DNA from: CALKJU01 sp046349355
GTDB taxonomy: Bacteria; Pseudomonadota; Alphaproteobacteria; Geminicoccales; Geminicoccaceae
NCBI GenBank assembly: GCA_046349355.1
Contig: JAXMCM010000014.1
Span: 1 to 64,000, forward strand
Length of the DNA: 64,000 bases
Direction of reading: 5' to 3'
Position 1 is the stretch's first letter; every line of letters starts with the position of its first letter. Shown here piece after piece: positions 25,701 to 33,220 of the stretch. Made by a program: the position numbers and the translations under genes. Below the pieces are notes generated by a model. It was not told the origin of the DNA and searched no databases. It saw only the letters and a list, made by a program, of their open reading frames with translations.

Positions 25701-26197
25701 CCGACGGCACCGACGCCACCGAGATCGACCTCAACCCCTACGGCGACAGCAATCCGGACGGATTCACCGTCGTCGGCGGGAAGGTCTATTTCTCGGCCAC
25801 GGACGGCGACGGCTCGGACGAGCACCCGTTCGACACCGAACTGTGGAGCTACGACGGCACCACGGCCGCGAAGATCGACCTGCTGGGCGGCGGCGAGAGC
25901 AGCCAGCCGCAGCAGCTCGTCGCCTTCGGCACCGACCTGTTCTTCGTCGCCCGGACGCTCGACGGCACCAAGGACGTCTGGCGCTACGACGGCGAGACGG
26001 TGGCCAATCTCGGGATCGGCCGGAGCGTCCAGGAGGCGCCCCTCTTCCTGACGGCCACCGGCAGCGGGCTCTATGTCAGCGCCGCCGATCCCCAGCATGG
26101 CCGCGAGGCGTGGAGCTGGGACGGCAGCGACTTCCAGCGGATCGACATCAATCTCGACATCGGGCCGCTCTTCCCGACCAATCTCACGCTACTCTGA
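22745..26197 (+). CDS. Large RTX protein with cadherin-like module and ELW(R/K)xDGT repeat propeller
   Basis: A 1150-residue secreted-type protein. Residues about 1-165 are RTX nonapeptides (GGNGNDTVLG, GGAGNDSLAGG). Residues about 165-220 form the post-RTX module. Residues about 220-335 form a bacterial cadherin/Big-like VCBS module (AGDDTPSVGEAGLLNGSVLG ... DGSYSYDPNGAFDGLAAGD ... SFTYTISDGKGGTDTATVTV). From about 345 to the end come some 16 repeats of about 45-50 residues around ELWRxDGTxATEIDL and LYFxAxDGTD, predicted to form beta-propellers. There is no Sec signal peptide, so type I export is inferred. The RTX block is N-terminal, unlike most RTX proteins. It leads a two-gene unit with the next RTX gene, 28 bp away. 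Confidence 0.9.
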   Translation: MAVYTGTSANNTYTGTGSADTIAGRGGNDSLFGGNGNDTVLGEAANDRLAGGNGSDRLFGGAGNDSLAGGTGNDSLEGGTGIDSLDGGGGNDTLLGQDGSDRLQGGAGNDSVAGGNDADTVFASDGNDRIDGGAGNDSLSGGNSADTITGGSGNDSIDGGPGSDLLVLAGTRSSYSFASLGGGAYQVVDNAPGSDGNDGTDRITAIDTVQFKDQKVALSSLLNRAPTAGDDTPSVGEAGLLNGSVLGNDTDPDNDPLTVTAVNGVAGNVGTSIVLASGAKLTLNADGSYSYDPNGAFDGLAAGDSDTDSFTYTISDGKGGTDTATVTVTVNGAGGSAGPPTFAFVGDLVGYRYLMTYDGTTVETIADRDHPRSVSDLTRFGDDLYYSAVDGAGRVELWRFDGTTNTLLDLGTTQTSQDLVVVGDHLLVIRYQNDGQQLLRYDGSDLSDLSLDVTVVPRDYEVIGSTLYFVGDKGGEIELWRLDGTQATEIDVMGDAGSSAPQRLSVVGSALYMVTTNGVDDELWRYDGSTAPVKIDLNPGASGEAPTILGSIGDDVYVWGSDGSDQRLWRVDGTDAVKIDIGTDGKAVFERITAVGSDVFITSAEDDGSLDVWRIGASATSAVPLDLVAAGTGDVVDLFVADGRLFYLLALYGTGDPRLQLWSYDGSATQQVGTAFGSEFERFRGVIDMDGEVFFRAAPSGWGRYGREFLWHLDDDGTATRVGIPGTGSSFPEQFTGAGNDVFFTAFDGTDVSLWRTDGTQATEIDLPGAADFTRIDEIEAVYNPADDNFATYFTVRDSPGLELWRYDGSVASEVTLVPGRDMLITQLTAVGSSLYAQAAALDPDTGDADFELWKIDGTNAVELEINPTGSSNPSDFTVVGSILYLQASDGTDTELWKVDGTTLTEIDINPSGSGEPTEIVAIRSRILYFKAVRDGDIDVFRYDGTSIDALNLNPDGNAFPYALTRFGTGIVFGANAGSDNELWVADGTDATEIDLNPYGDSNPDGFTVVGGKVYFSATDGDGSDEHPFDTELWSYDGTTAAKIDLLGGGESSQPQQLVAFGTDLFFVARTLDGTKDVWRYDGETVANLGIGRSVQEAPLFLTATGSGLYVSAADPQHGREAWSWDGSDFQRIDINLDIGPLFPTNLTLL

Positions 26198-26225
26198 ACG
26201 ACAGCAACGACGAGGGACGCGTCTC

Positions 26226-27821
26226 ATGGCGATCATCAGCGGCGGGCCGGGCGACGATTCGCGCAGCGGCACAGTCGGCGCCGACACGCTGTTCGGCGGA
26301 TCCGGCGGCAACGACACGCTGTACGGGCTCGGCGCCATCGACACGCTGTACGGCGGCGCCGGGTCCGACAGCCTGTTCGGCGGCGAGGCCCGCGACTGGC
26401 TGTTCGGCGGCATCGGCGACGACACCCTGTCCGGCGGCGCGCGCGGCGACCGGCTGGACGGCGGCAACGGCAACGATACCGGCCTCGGCGGCGACGCCGA
26501 CGACACCGTCTGGGGTCGCACCGGCGACGACACGCTGGCCGGCGACGGCGGCAACGATACCCTGTCCGGCGGCGGTGCCGCCGACAGCCTCGACGGCGGC
26601 GAGGGCAACGACACGCTCGGCGGCGATGCCGGGGAGGATTCGCTGGCCGGTGGCAACGGCGCCGATGCGGTCGACGGCGGCGAGGGCGATGACGGGCTGG
26701 CCGGCGGCAACGACAACGACCGGCTCACCGGCGGCAACGGCTCCGATTCGGCCAGCGGCGATGGCGGCGACGACACCGTCGACGGCGGCGACCTGGTCGA
26801 CCGGCTGTCCGGCGGCGGCGGCAACGACACGGTCCGCGGCGACGGCGGCGACGACACGGTGCTGGGCGACGGCGGCGATGATCTCTGCGAGGGCGGCGAG
26901 GGCAACGACTCGCTCGACGGTGGCAGCGACGGCGACTGGCTCGCCGGTGGCAACTCGCTCGACTGGCTCTACGGAGGCGACGGCAACGACACCCTCGGCG
27001 GCGATGCCGGCGACGATTCCCTGGACGGCGGTGCCGACGACGACACGGTCGACGGCGGCGAGGGCAACGACTGGCTGGCCGGCGGCAACGGCAATGACTG
27101 GATCACCGGCGGCAACGGCTTCGATTCGGCCACCGGCGATGGCGGCGACGACACCGTCGACGGCGGCGACCTGGTCGACCGGCTGTCGGGCGGCAGTGGC
27201 AACGACACCGTTCGCGGCGACGGCTCCGACGACACCGTCTCCGGCAACGACGGCAACGATCGCTGCGAGGGCGGCGACGGCAACGACTCGGTGCTGGGCG
27301 GCAACGACGACGACACGCTGACCGGCGGCGGCAGCGTCGACTGGCTCTACGGGGGTGAGGGCAACGACAGCCTGGATGGCGGTACGAGCATCGATTCGCT
27401 GTTCGGGGGCGGGGGCAACGACATCCTGGACGGCGGCGCGAGCGGGGATTCCCTCAACGGCGGCGGTGGCGCCGACACGCTCACCGGCGGCGCCGACCAG
27501 GACTGGTTCGTCTTCGACGTCGCCGACTATGCGACGAACATCGTGACGGACTTCAAGGACATCGGGGACCGCGTCTTCATCGCTCTTTCAGCGTTCGAGA
27601 TTGCAGACGTGAGCAAGGCGCTCGAGGACTTCGACGGGGACACTTTCGTCGACGACCTCGTCGTCCGTGTCACGGGAGGCAGCGCGACGGCGGCGGATAT
27701 GGGCGCTGTTCCGCCGCCGACCACTCCGCAGACGATCATCGCCCTCCTCGATATCCGTTTGGCGGAAATCCAAAGTAGCACAGCCAGCGGGGCCTACATT
27801 CTGGATGTGATCCCGGCCTAG
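26226..27821 (+). CDS. RTX calcium-binding repeat protein
   Basis: A 531-residue protein starting at ATG 26226, with GAGGGA upstream. Residues about 10-425 are almost pure RTX nonapeptides (GGNGNDTGLGGDADDTVWG and similar), one of the longer uninterrupted beta-rolls one meets. The C-terminal 100 residues, TGGADQDWFVFDVADYATNI, VTDFKDIGDRVFI and the following mixed stretch, match the non-repeat tail that carries the type I secretion signal. Part of the repeat block is a 126-residue duplication. The gene follows the giant RTX gene by 28 bp and is probably co-transcribed. No enzymatic domain is visible, so a structural or matrix role is likely. Confidence 0.88.
   Translation: MAIISGGPGDDSRSGTVGADTLFGGSGGNDTLYGLGAIDTLYGGAGSDSLFGGEARDWLFGGIGDDTLSGGARGDRLDGGNGNDTGLGGDADDTVWGRTGDDTLAGDGGNDTLSGGGAADSLDGGEGNDTLGGDAGEDSLAGGNGADAVDGGEGDDGLAGGNDNDRLTGGNGSDSASGDGGDDTVDGGDLVDRLSGGGGNDTVRGDGGDDTVLGDGGDDLCEGGEGNDSLDGGSDGDWLAGGNSLDWLYGGDGNDTLGGDAGDDSLDGGADDDTVDGGEGNDWLAGGNGNDWITGGNGFDSATGDGGDDTVDGGDLVDRLSGGSGNDTVRGDGSDDTVSGNDGNDRCEGGDGNDSVLGGNDDDTLTGGGSVDWLYGGEGNDSLDGGTSIDSLFGGGGNDILDGGASGDSLNGGGGADTLTGGADQDWFVFDVADYATNIVTDFKDIGDRVFIALSAFEIADVSKALEDFDGDTFVDDLVVRVTGGSATAADMGAVPPPTTPQTIIALLDIRLAEIQSSTASGAYILDVIPA
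26680..27376 (+). repeat. 378-bp internal duplication within the RTX gene
   Basis: Two blocks, about 26680-26998 and 27058-27376, match with a constant offset of 378 bp. For example TVDGGDLVDRLSGG begins in both copies, and the DNA starting at 26760 recurs at 27138. 378 bp equals 14 nonapeptide repeats (14 x 27), so the beta-roll register is kept. Confidence 0.75.
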
Positions 27822-27833
27822 CGGCCGGCCGCC

Positions 27834-28772
27834 TCACAGGGCCGACTTTGCCAGCAGCATGTGGCAGCCCTTGACCTCGTCGACGGTCTGGGTGACGCGC
27901 AGGTCGCCGGCGAGCGAGCACAGCATGTAGGCCTGGGCGCGGGACAGCGCGGTGCGGCGGCAGATGTGGTCGATCATCTCGCGGACCGCCTGCTGCGCGG
28001 CATCGTCGAGGTCCTCGTCGAGGCCGATGCTCATCAGGTGGGTCGGGGTCTCGGCGAAGGGGAAGGCGTAGTCGAGGTCCTTGCGGACGGTCAGGCGGAA
28101 GCTGGCGCGGACCGAGGCCTCGACGGCGGTGATGCAGACCTCGCCGTCGCCCTGCACGGCATGGCCGTCGCCGGCGCAGAACAGCGCACCCTCGTTGAAC
28201 ACCGGCAGATAGAGGGTGGTGCCGGGCCGCAGCTCCTTGTTGTCCATGTTGCCGCCGAACTTGCGCGGCGGCACCGACGAGCAGCGGCCCCAGGCCGGCG
28301 GCGGGGCGACCGCGACGATGCCGCAGAACGGCGCCAGCGGCAGGGTCTTGCCCCAGGGCAGGCCGACGGTGCCGTTGACCACGTCGAGGTCGGGGTGGAT
28401 CAGCACCGTCTCCTCGAAGTCGTAGGGCAGGGTGCCGAGCAGCGGCCAGACCGCGGTGTAGCCCCAGTCCTCGACCGGGACGACGGAAAGGATGTCGACC
28501 TGCAGCACGTCGCCGGGGACAGCACCCTCGACGAACACCGGGCCGGTGACGAAGTGGCTGGCCGGCCCGCGCGGGCAGCGCTCGAGCGCCTCGAGGTGCA
28601 GCGGATCGACCCGGCTGCGGTCGGGATGCAGGTGGTGCGGATCGCCGGCGGTCCAGCTGGTCAGCTCGACCGTGTCGCCCGAGGCGACGCTGAGCACCGG
28701 CGGCAGCGCCGCGTCGAAGTAGCCGCGGACCATGTGGTGCGGGTAGGGCTCGATGACGTGGGTGTGCGGCAC
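27834..28772 (-). CDS. Acetamidase/formamidase family protein
   Basis: A 312-residue hydrolase of the FmdA/AmdA family, which cleaves short amides such as formamide or acetamide. Typical stretches are GPVFVEGAVPGDVLQVDILSV, GGNMDNKELRPGTTLYLPV, and FCAGDGHAVQGDGEVC, the last carrying active-site residues. GTG 28772 (VPHTHVIEPYPHH) is preferred, because an upstream TTG at 28823 would add about 17 residues not expected in the family. It is the last gene of the minus-strand aroC/fabI run, 84 bp after the nuclease-like gene, and faces the RTX gene tail to tail. Confidence 0.88.
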   Translation of the reverse strand: MPHTHVIEPYPHHMVRGYFDAALPPVLSVASGDTVELTSWTAGDPHHLHPDRSRVDPLHLEALERCPRGPASHFVTGPVFVEGAVPGDVLQVDILSVVPVEDWGYTAVWPLLGTLPYDFEETVLIHPDLDVVNGTVGLPWGKTLPLAPFCGIVAVAPPPAWGRCSSVPPRKFGGNMDNKELRPGTTLYLPVFNEGALFCAGDGHAVQGDGEVCITAVEASVRASFRLTVRKDLDYAFPFAETPTHLMSIGLDEDLDDAAQQAVREMIDHICRRTALSRAQAYMLCSLAGDLRVTQTVDEVKGCHMLLAKSAL

Positions 28773-28856
28773 GGGCGTGGTCCTCGGCGCGTGATGGTGA
28801 CGGCCCGCCGAGCCTAGCAACAACCGTTCCGCGGGGCGACGCGGAGCGTGCGCCGG

Positions 28857-29726
28857 TCAGACGAGGGCGACGTCGTAGCGGCGCCGCAGGGCAGCGACGT
28901 GCGCTGGCAGAAAGTTCGAGCCGGCCGCATCCCAGCTGGCCCAGAGCTCGGGATAGCTCATCGCCTCGAAGGTGACGGCCGCATCATCGCGCACCAGGTC
29001 GGCGAATCGATCGATCTCGGCGCGGTGCTCGGCGAAGACGGGATGGTCCGCGGCGTCGCGCGGCTCCCAGTAGAGGTAGAGGAGCGTGCGCCTGGGCTGA
29101 CCAAGGCTGTGGATCATGCCGAAGGCGTGCTTGACCAGCTGGGCGGCGTTCAGGTGGCGATAGGCCACGGGTTCGGCGATGAGCCGCTGCATGACGGCGA
29201 ACCAGGCGGAGGCGCGCGCCTCGGGCGGAAGCTCGGTCGCGTAACTCGGCCGGAACGACGCCGGTTTCGCCGGGTCGAGGTACTCGATGCACTTGCTCTC
29301 GACGGCGATGGCCGAGCCTGCGGCCTCCACGACCAAGTCGAGGTTGGGGGCTCGACCGCGGCCGTGTCCGTTGCCGGGCCACATCGGCAGCTGGCGCTCG
29401 AAGGACAGGCTGATCGCGCCCGTCATTCCGGGCAGCGTGAGCGCCTCCGGCGTCGACCGGAGCGGTGCGAAGACGTTGACGCAAAGCGCGGCGGAGGAAT
29501 GGACCGCCTGGAACTTGCACACGCCGTTGCGCGGGTCGACGGCCAGTTCGCCGCCGTCACCCAAGGCAACGTCCGCGGTGAAGGACGCGGGATCGAGGTC
29601 GGGCAGCAGGTTGTCCTGCCAGTCGGGCAGATAGCCCGGACGCGGCCGCGGCACGCCCGGACGAACGGCACTGGCCGCCGCCTCCAGCGCGGCGATCGCG
29701 CGGTGCCTGACGCTAACGTGGCGCAC
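28857..29726 (-). CDS. PD-(D/E)XK nuclease-like protein (PGN_0703-type)
   Basis: A 289-residue protein starting at GTG 29726, overlapping the end of aroC by 14 bp. Residues 128-145, PNLDLVVEAAGSAIAVESK, give Asp130 ... Glu143-x-Lys145, the catalytic core of PD-(D/E)XK nucleases. Upstream HSSAALCVNVFAPL resembles the helix seen in PGN_0703-like putative restriction endonucleases. No methyltransferase partner is nearby, so a role in restriction is unproven; it could also serve repair or phage defence. The overlap with aroC suggests stable co-translation with a housekeeping gene. Confidence 0.7.
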   Translation of the reverse strand: MRHVSVRHRAIAALEAAASAVRPGVPRPRPGYLPDWQDNLLPDLDPASFTADVALGDGGELAVDPRNGVCKFQAVHSSAALCVNVFAPLRSTPEALTLPGMTGAISLSFERQLPMWPGNGHGRGRAPNLDLVVEAAGSAIAVESKCIEYLDPAKPASFRPSYATELPPEARASAWFAVMQRLIAEPVAYRHLNAAQLVKHAFGMIHSLGQPRRTLLYLYWEPRDAADHPVFAEHRAEIDRFADLVRDDAAVTFEAMSYPELWASWDAAGSNFLPAHVAALRRRYDVALV

Positions 29727-30807
29727 GCGCCGGCGCCCCCGCGTCGAGCGCCTTCTGCCGGAGCAGATGGTCGGCCAGCACGCAGGCGAGCATCGCCTCG
29801 CCGACCGGGACCGCGCGGATGCCGACGCAGGGATCGTGCCGCCCCTTGGTCATGATCTCGGTCTCGTTGCCGGCGCGGTCGATGGTGCGGCGCGGGGTCA
29901 GGATCGAGGAGGTCGGCTTCACGGCGAAGCGGACGACGATGTCCTGGCCGGTGCTGATGCCGCCGAGGATGCCGCCGGCATGGTTGGAGAGGAAGCGCGG
30001 GCCGGCGTTGCCCATCCGGATCTCGTCGGCATTGTCCTCGCCGCGCAGCGCCGCGGCGGCGAAGCCGTCGCCGATCTCGACCCCCTTGACCGCGTTGATG
30101 GTCATCATCGCCCGGGCGAGGTCGCCGTCGAGCTTGTCGTAGATCGGCTCGCCGAGGCCCGCCGGCACGCCGCTGGCGACGACCTCGATCACCGCCCCCA
30201 CCGACGAGCCGGCCTTGCGCACCGCCATGAGCTGCTCCTCCCAGCGGGCGGCGGCGGCGGCGTCCGGGCACCAGAACGGGTTGCGCTCGACCTCGCCTGC
30301 GTCGAAGCGCGAGCGATCGATGGAATCCGCGCCGATCTGAACGAGATAGCCGAAGATCCTGATGTCGGGTCCGAGGATCTTGCGGGCGACGGCACCGGCG
30401 GCGACGCGCATCGCCGTCTCGCGGGCGCTGGAGCGGCCGCCGCCGCGATGGTCGCGGATGCCGTACTTCAGGTCGTAGGTGATGTCGGCGTGGCCGGGGC
30501 GGTACTTCTGGACGATGTCGCCATAGTCCTTCGAGCGCTGGTCCTCGTTGCGGATCAGCAGCGAGACCGGCGTGCCGGTGGTCAGGCCCTCGAAGGTGCC
30601 CGACAGGATCTCGACCCGGTCGGGCTCCTGGCGCTGGGTGGTGAACTTCGACTGCCCGGGCTTGCGGCGGTCGAGCCAGGGCTGGATGTCGGCCTCGGTC
30701 AGCGGCAGCCGCGGCGGGCAGCCGTCGACGACGCAGCCGATGGCGGGCCCGTGGCTCTCCCCCCAGGTGGTGAAGCGGAACAGGGTGCCGAAGGAGTTGC
30801 CGGCCAT
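29713..30807 (-). CDS. aroC: Chorismate synthase
   Basis: A 364-residue enzyme that converts 5-enolpyruvylshikimate-3-phosphate to chorismate with reduced FMN, the last common step to aromatic amino acids. Signatures are GNSFGTLFRFTTWGESHGPA at the start, then RPGHADITYDLKYGIRDHRG, GRSSARETAMRVAAGAVA, and near the end LTPRRTIDRAGNETEI plus GRHDPCVGIRAVPVGEAM. Length and order are standard. ATG 30807 lies directly after the stop of the GNAT gene. Downstream it overlaps the nuclease-like gene. Confidence 0.97.
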   Translation of the reverse strand: MAGNSFGTLFRFTTWGESHGPAIGCVVDGCPPRLPLTEADIQPWLDRRKPGQSKFTTQRQEPDRVEILSGTFEGLTTGTPVSLLIRNEDQRSKDYGDIVQKYRPGHADITYDLKYGIRDHRGGGRSSARETAMRVAAGAVARKILGPDIRIFGYLVQIGADSIDRSRFDAGEVERNPFWCPDAAAAARWEEQLMAVRKAGSSVGAVIEVVASGVPAGLGEPIYDKLDGDLARAMMTINAVKGVEIGDGFAAAALRGEDNADEIRMGNAGPRFLSNHAGGILGGISTGQDIVVRFAVKPTSSILTPRRTIDRAGNETEIMTKGRHDPCVGIRAVPVGEAMLACVLADHLLRQKALDAGAPARAPR

Positions 30808-30808
30808 C

Positions 30809-31273
30809 TCAGCGGGGTCCGTCCAGGGTCTTCGCCATGAACACCGACAGCGGGTCGGCCTTGTACGCGCCGAAGGCGCCGGTGGCGACGAAGCCGGCGC
30901 GACGATAGAGGGCCAGGGCCTCGGGCTGGCGGATGCCGGTCTCGAGGCGGAGGGTGCGGATGCCGTCGGCGCGGGCGATGGCCTCGAGCCGGTCGAGCAG
31001 CCGGCGGGCGACACCCCGGCCGCGGGCGGCGGGCTCGACCCACATCGACTTGATCTCGGCCTCCCCGGCGCCGATGCGGACCCAGGCTCCGCAGCCGGCC
31101 GCACGACCGTCGTCGCGGGCGACGAGGAAGGTCACGGCCGGGTCGAGCAGCGCCTCGGCGCCGAGACCGTGGTTGCTCTCGGCGGGGTAGAGGCTGTCCG
31201 CGTGGGCGCGGGCGGCGTCGATCAGCGGGCGGACGTCGGGCGCGTCGGGACGCTCGACCGCGATCACGCTCAT
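30809..31273 (-). CDS. GNAT family N-acetyltransferase
   Basis: A 154-residue acetyltransferase. The acetyl-CoA loop is MWVEPAARGRGVARRLLDRL, followed by IRTLRLETGIRQPEALALYRRAGF, a classic GNAT motif B. The C-terminal FGAYKADPLSVFMAKTL completes the fold. ATG 31273 overlaps the fabI stop by four bases, and the stop is followed at once by aroC, so it is embedded in a housekeeping operon. The substrate is unknown. Confidence 0.9.
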   Translation of the reverse strand: MSVIAVERPDAPDVRPLIDAARAHADSLYPAESNHGLGAEALLDPAVTFLVARDDGRAAGCGAWVRIGAGEAEIKSMWVEPAARGRGVARRLLDRLEAIARADGIRTLRLETGIRQPEALALYRRAGFVATGAFGAYKADPLSVFMAKTLDGPR

Positions 31274-32091
31274 CCGCCGGTGACGACGGCGATGTCCGGG
31301 GCGTCGACCGCCTTCATGCCGACGACGTGGTAGCCGCTGTCGACGTGCAGCACCTCGCCGGTGGTGCCGGCACCGAGGTCGGACAGGAGGTAGACGCCGG
31401 CGCCGCCGACGTCCTCGATGGTGGTGTTGCGCTTGAGCGGCGCGTTGTACTCGTTCCACTTCAGGATGTAGCGGAAGTCGCCGATGCCGCTGGCCGCCAG
31501 GGTCTTCACCGGGCCGGCCGAGATGGCGTTGACGCGGATGCGCTGGTTGCCGAGGTCGACGGCGAGGTAGCGGACGCTGGCCTCGAGCGCCGCCTTGGCG
31601 ACGCCCATGACGTTGTAGTGCGGCATGACCCGCTCCGCACCGTAGTAGGTGAGCGTCAGCAGCGAGCCGCCGTCGGTCATCAGCGGCTCGGCGCGCCGGG
31701 CGAGGTCGGTGAACGAGAACACCGAGATGTGCATGGTCTTGGCGAAGGTCTCGGGCGTGACCTCGAGATAGCGGCCGCGCAGCGCCTCCTTGTCGGTGAA
31801 GCCGATGGCGTGGACGACGAAGTCGAGGCGGCCCCACGTCTCGGCGATGAGGGCGAACAGGGCGTCGAGGCTGGCCGGATCGGTGACGTCGGCCGGGGCG
31901 ACGATCGGGGCGCCCAGGCTCTCGGCCAGCGGCACCACCCGCTTCATCAGCGCCTCGCCCTGGTAGGTGACGGCGAGCTCGGCCCCCTGCGCATGCACCG
32001 CCCGGGCGATGCCCCAGGCCAGCGATCGGTCGTTGGCGATGCCCATGATCAGGCCGCGCTTGCCGGCCATCAGTGCCGTGGCGTCGCTCAT
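31270..32091 (-). CDS. fabI: Enoyl-[acyl-carrier-protein] reductase (NADH)
   Basis: A 273-residue FabI that reduces enoyl-ACP in the last step of each fatty acid elongation cycle. It has the unusual nucleotide loop GIANDRSLAWGIA (about 17-29), VHAIGFTDKEALRG, LTYYGAERVMPHYNVMGVAK (catalytic Tyr and Lys) and ISAGPVKTLAASGI, all typical of FabI rather than FabL or FabV. It is followed with a four-base overlap by a GNAT gene and aroC. Upstream, 46 bp away, lies the YihY gene. Confidence 0.96.
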   Translation of the reverse strand: MSDATALMAGKRGLIMGIANDRSLAWGIARAVHAQGAELAVTYQGEALMKRVVPLAESLGAPIVAPADVTDPASLDALFALIAETWGRLDFVVHAIGFTDKEALRGRYLEVTPETFAKTMHISVFSFTDLARRAEPLMTDGGSLLTLTYYGAERVMPHYNVMGVAKAALEASVRYLAVDLGNQRIRVNAISAGPVKTLAASGIGDFRYILKWNEYNAPLKRNTTIEDVGGAGVYLLSDLGAGTTGEVLHVDSGYHVVGMKAVDAPDIAVVTGG

Positions 32092-32137
32092 CGGGGGTCC
32101 GCTCCTGGGACGTGCGGGGGAGGTTGGGGGCGCATCT

Positions 32138-33046
32138 CTAGCCGGGCGCCGTCAGCCGCGGAAGGGCGGCGGCGGCGCGGATGCGGGCGATGCGCCGCTC
32201 GCGGCGGATGGCGCCGTTCAGCTGCGCGCCGAAGATGAAGACGATGGCCGAGATGTAGAAGAAGAACAGCGTCAGGATGATGCCGGCGAGGCTGCCGTAG
32301 GTCAGGGTGTAGGTGGTCAGGCCCTGCAGGTAGAGCGAGTAGATGTTGGCGGCGGCGGCCCACAGCAGGACCGCCACCACGGCCCCCGGCACGGCCTCGA
32401 CCAGCTCGACGTCGGTCGACGGCAGGATGCGGTAGAGGCCGATGAACAGGCCCAGCAGCAGCAGGATGCCGATGACGTGGCGGAGCAGCGCGTAGGTGCT
32501 GGGCTCGACCACCTGGCCCTTGGAGACGAAGGCGATCAGCTCGCCGACCAGGGGTCCGACGACCAGCGCCAGCATGGCGAGGATGATGACCACGGCGGAG
32601 AGGATGGTCAGCAGCATGCTGTGCAGCCGCGACCACACCGGGTGCGGGTAGTTCTTCACGTCGTAGGCGAGGTTGACGGTGGCGCGCAGCGATTCGAAGC
32701 CCGAGGACGAGAACCACAGGGTGAGCGCGATCGACACCGTCAGCAGGCTGGTGCTGGCGTTGGTGCGGACCTCGTTGATGACCGGCCGCAGCACGCTGGC
32801 CACCTGCGGCGGCAGCAGCTCGAGGCCCAGCTCGATCGACGCCGAGGCGGCCTCGCTCTGGCCGAGGAAGCCGGCGACCGAGAGCAGGAAGATCAGGAAC
32901 GGGAACAGCGCGAAGAGCGACGCGAAGGCGATGTAGCCGGCGTAGATGAAACCCTTGTCGCTGACGAAATGGTCGATGGCGGGCCAGACGATGCGCCAGC
33001 CGATCCGCCACGGCGTGCGCTTGCGGCGCGGTCGGATCGAGTTCAT
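32138..33046 (-). CDS. YihY/BrkB family inner-membrane protein
   Basis: A 302-residue protein with about six hydrophobic helices. Family marks are FVSDKGFIYAGYIAFASLFA, LFPFLIFLLSVAGFLG, WFSSSGFESLRATVNLAYDV and the C-terminal YGSLAGIILTLFFFYISAIV, FIFGAQLNGAIRRER. BrkB was once called a ribonuclease BN or serum-resistance factor; the real function is unsettled. The N-terminus is rich in Arg/Lys and lies in the cytoplasm. It is divergent from ilvD and is the promoter-proximal gene of the fabI-aroC unit. Confidence 0.9.
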   Translation of the reverse strand: MNSIRPRRKRTPWRIGWRIVWPAIDHFVSDKGFIYAGYIAFASLFALFPFLIFLLSVAGFLGQSEAASASIELGLELLPPQVASVLRPVINEVRTNASTSLLTVSIALTLWFSSSGFESLRATVNLAYDVKNYPHPVWSRLHSMLLTILSAVVIILAMLALVVGPLVGELIAFVSKGQVVEPSTYALLRHVIGILLLLGLFIGLYRILPSTDVELVEAVPGAVVAVLLWAAAANIYSLYLQGLTTYTLTYGSLAGIILTLFFFYISAIVFIFGAQLNGAIRRERRIARIRAAAALPRLTAPG

Positions 33047-33102
33047 GGCGCGGGTCGGCTCACCGGCATGGCCGGCTACCTAGCGCCATCGGCCGCCCCC
33101 TG

Positions 33103-33164
33103 CCAGTCGGCCGCTGCACGGCGGCCACGCTTGTGCAGGGGAGCGTGGCCGCGGCGCCGACTGG
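33103..33164. promoter_or_regulatory. Nested long hairpin in the ilvD/YihY divergent region
   Basis: An outer stem of CCAGTCGGC (33103-33111) with GCCGACTGG (33156-33164) encloses an inner perfect 11-bp stem of GCGGCCACGCT (33121-33131) with AGCGTGGCCGC (33142-33152) and a 10-nt loop. The internal loop is 9 nt on one side and 3 nt on the other. It ends 56 bp before the ilvD start codon. No T-run follows. It may be a structured 5' leader of ilvD, a protein-binding palindrome or a mobile palindromic unit. Confidence 0.5.
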
Positions 33165-33220
33165 TCACCGGCGAGGCCTGTGGCTATGGTCCGCGCGCTT
33201 CGCGCCGGAGACCAGGGGCC

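Noticed and set aside
22745..27821. Tandem DNA repeats as a CRISPR-like or satellite array
   Set aside because: The periodicity is 27 bp and codes for RTX nonapeptides throughout an open frame.
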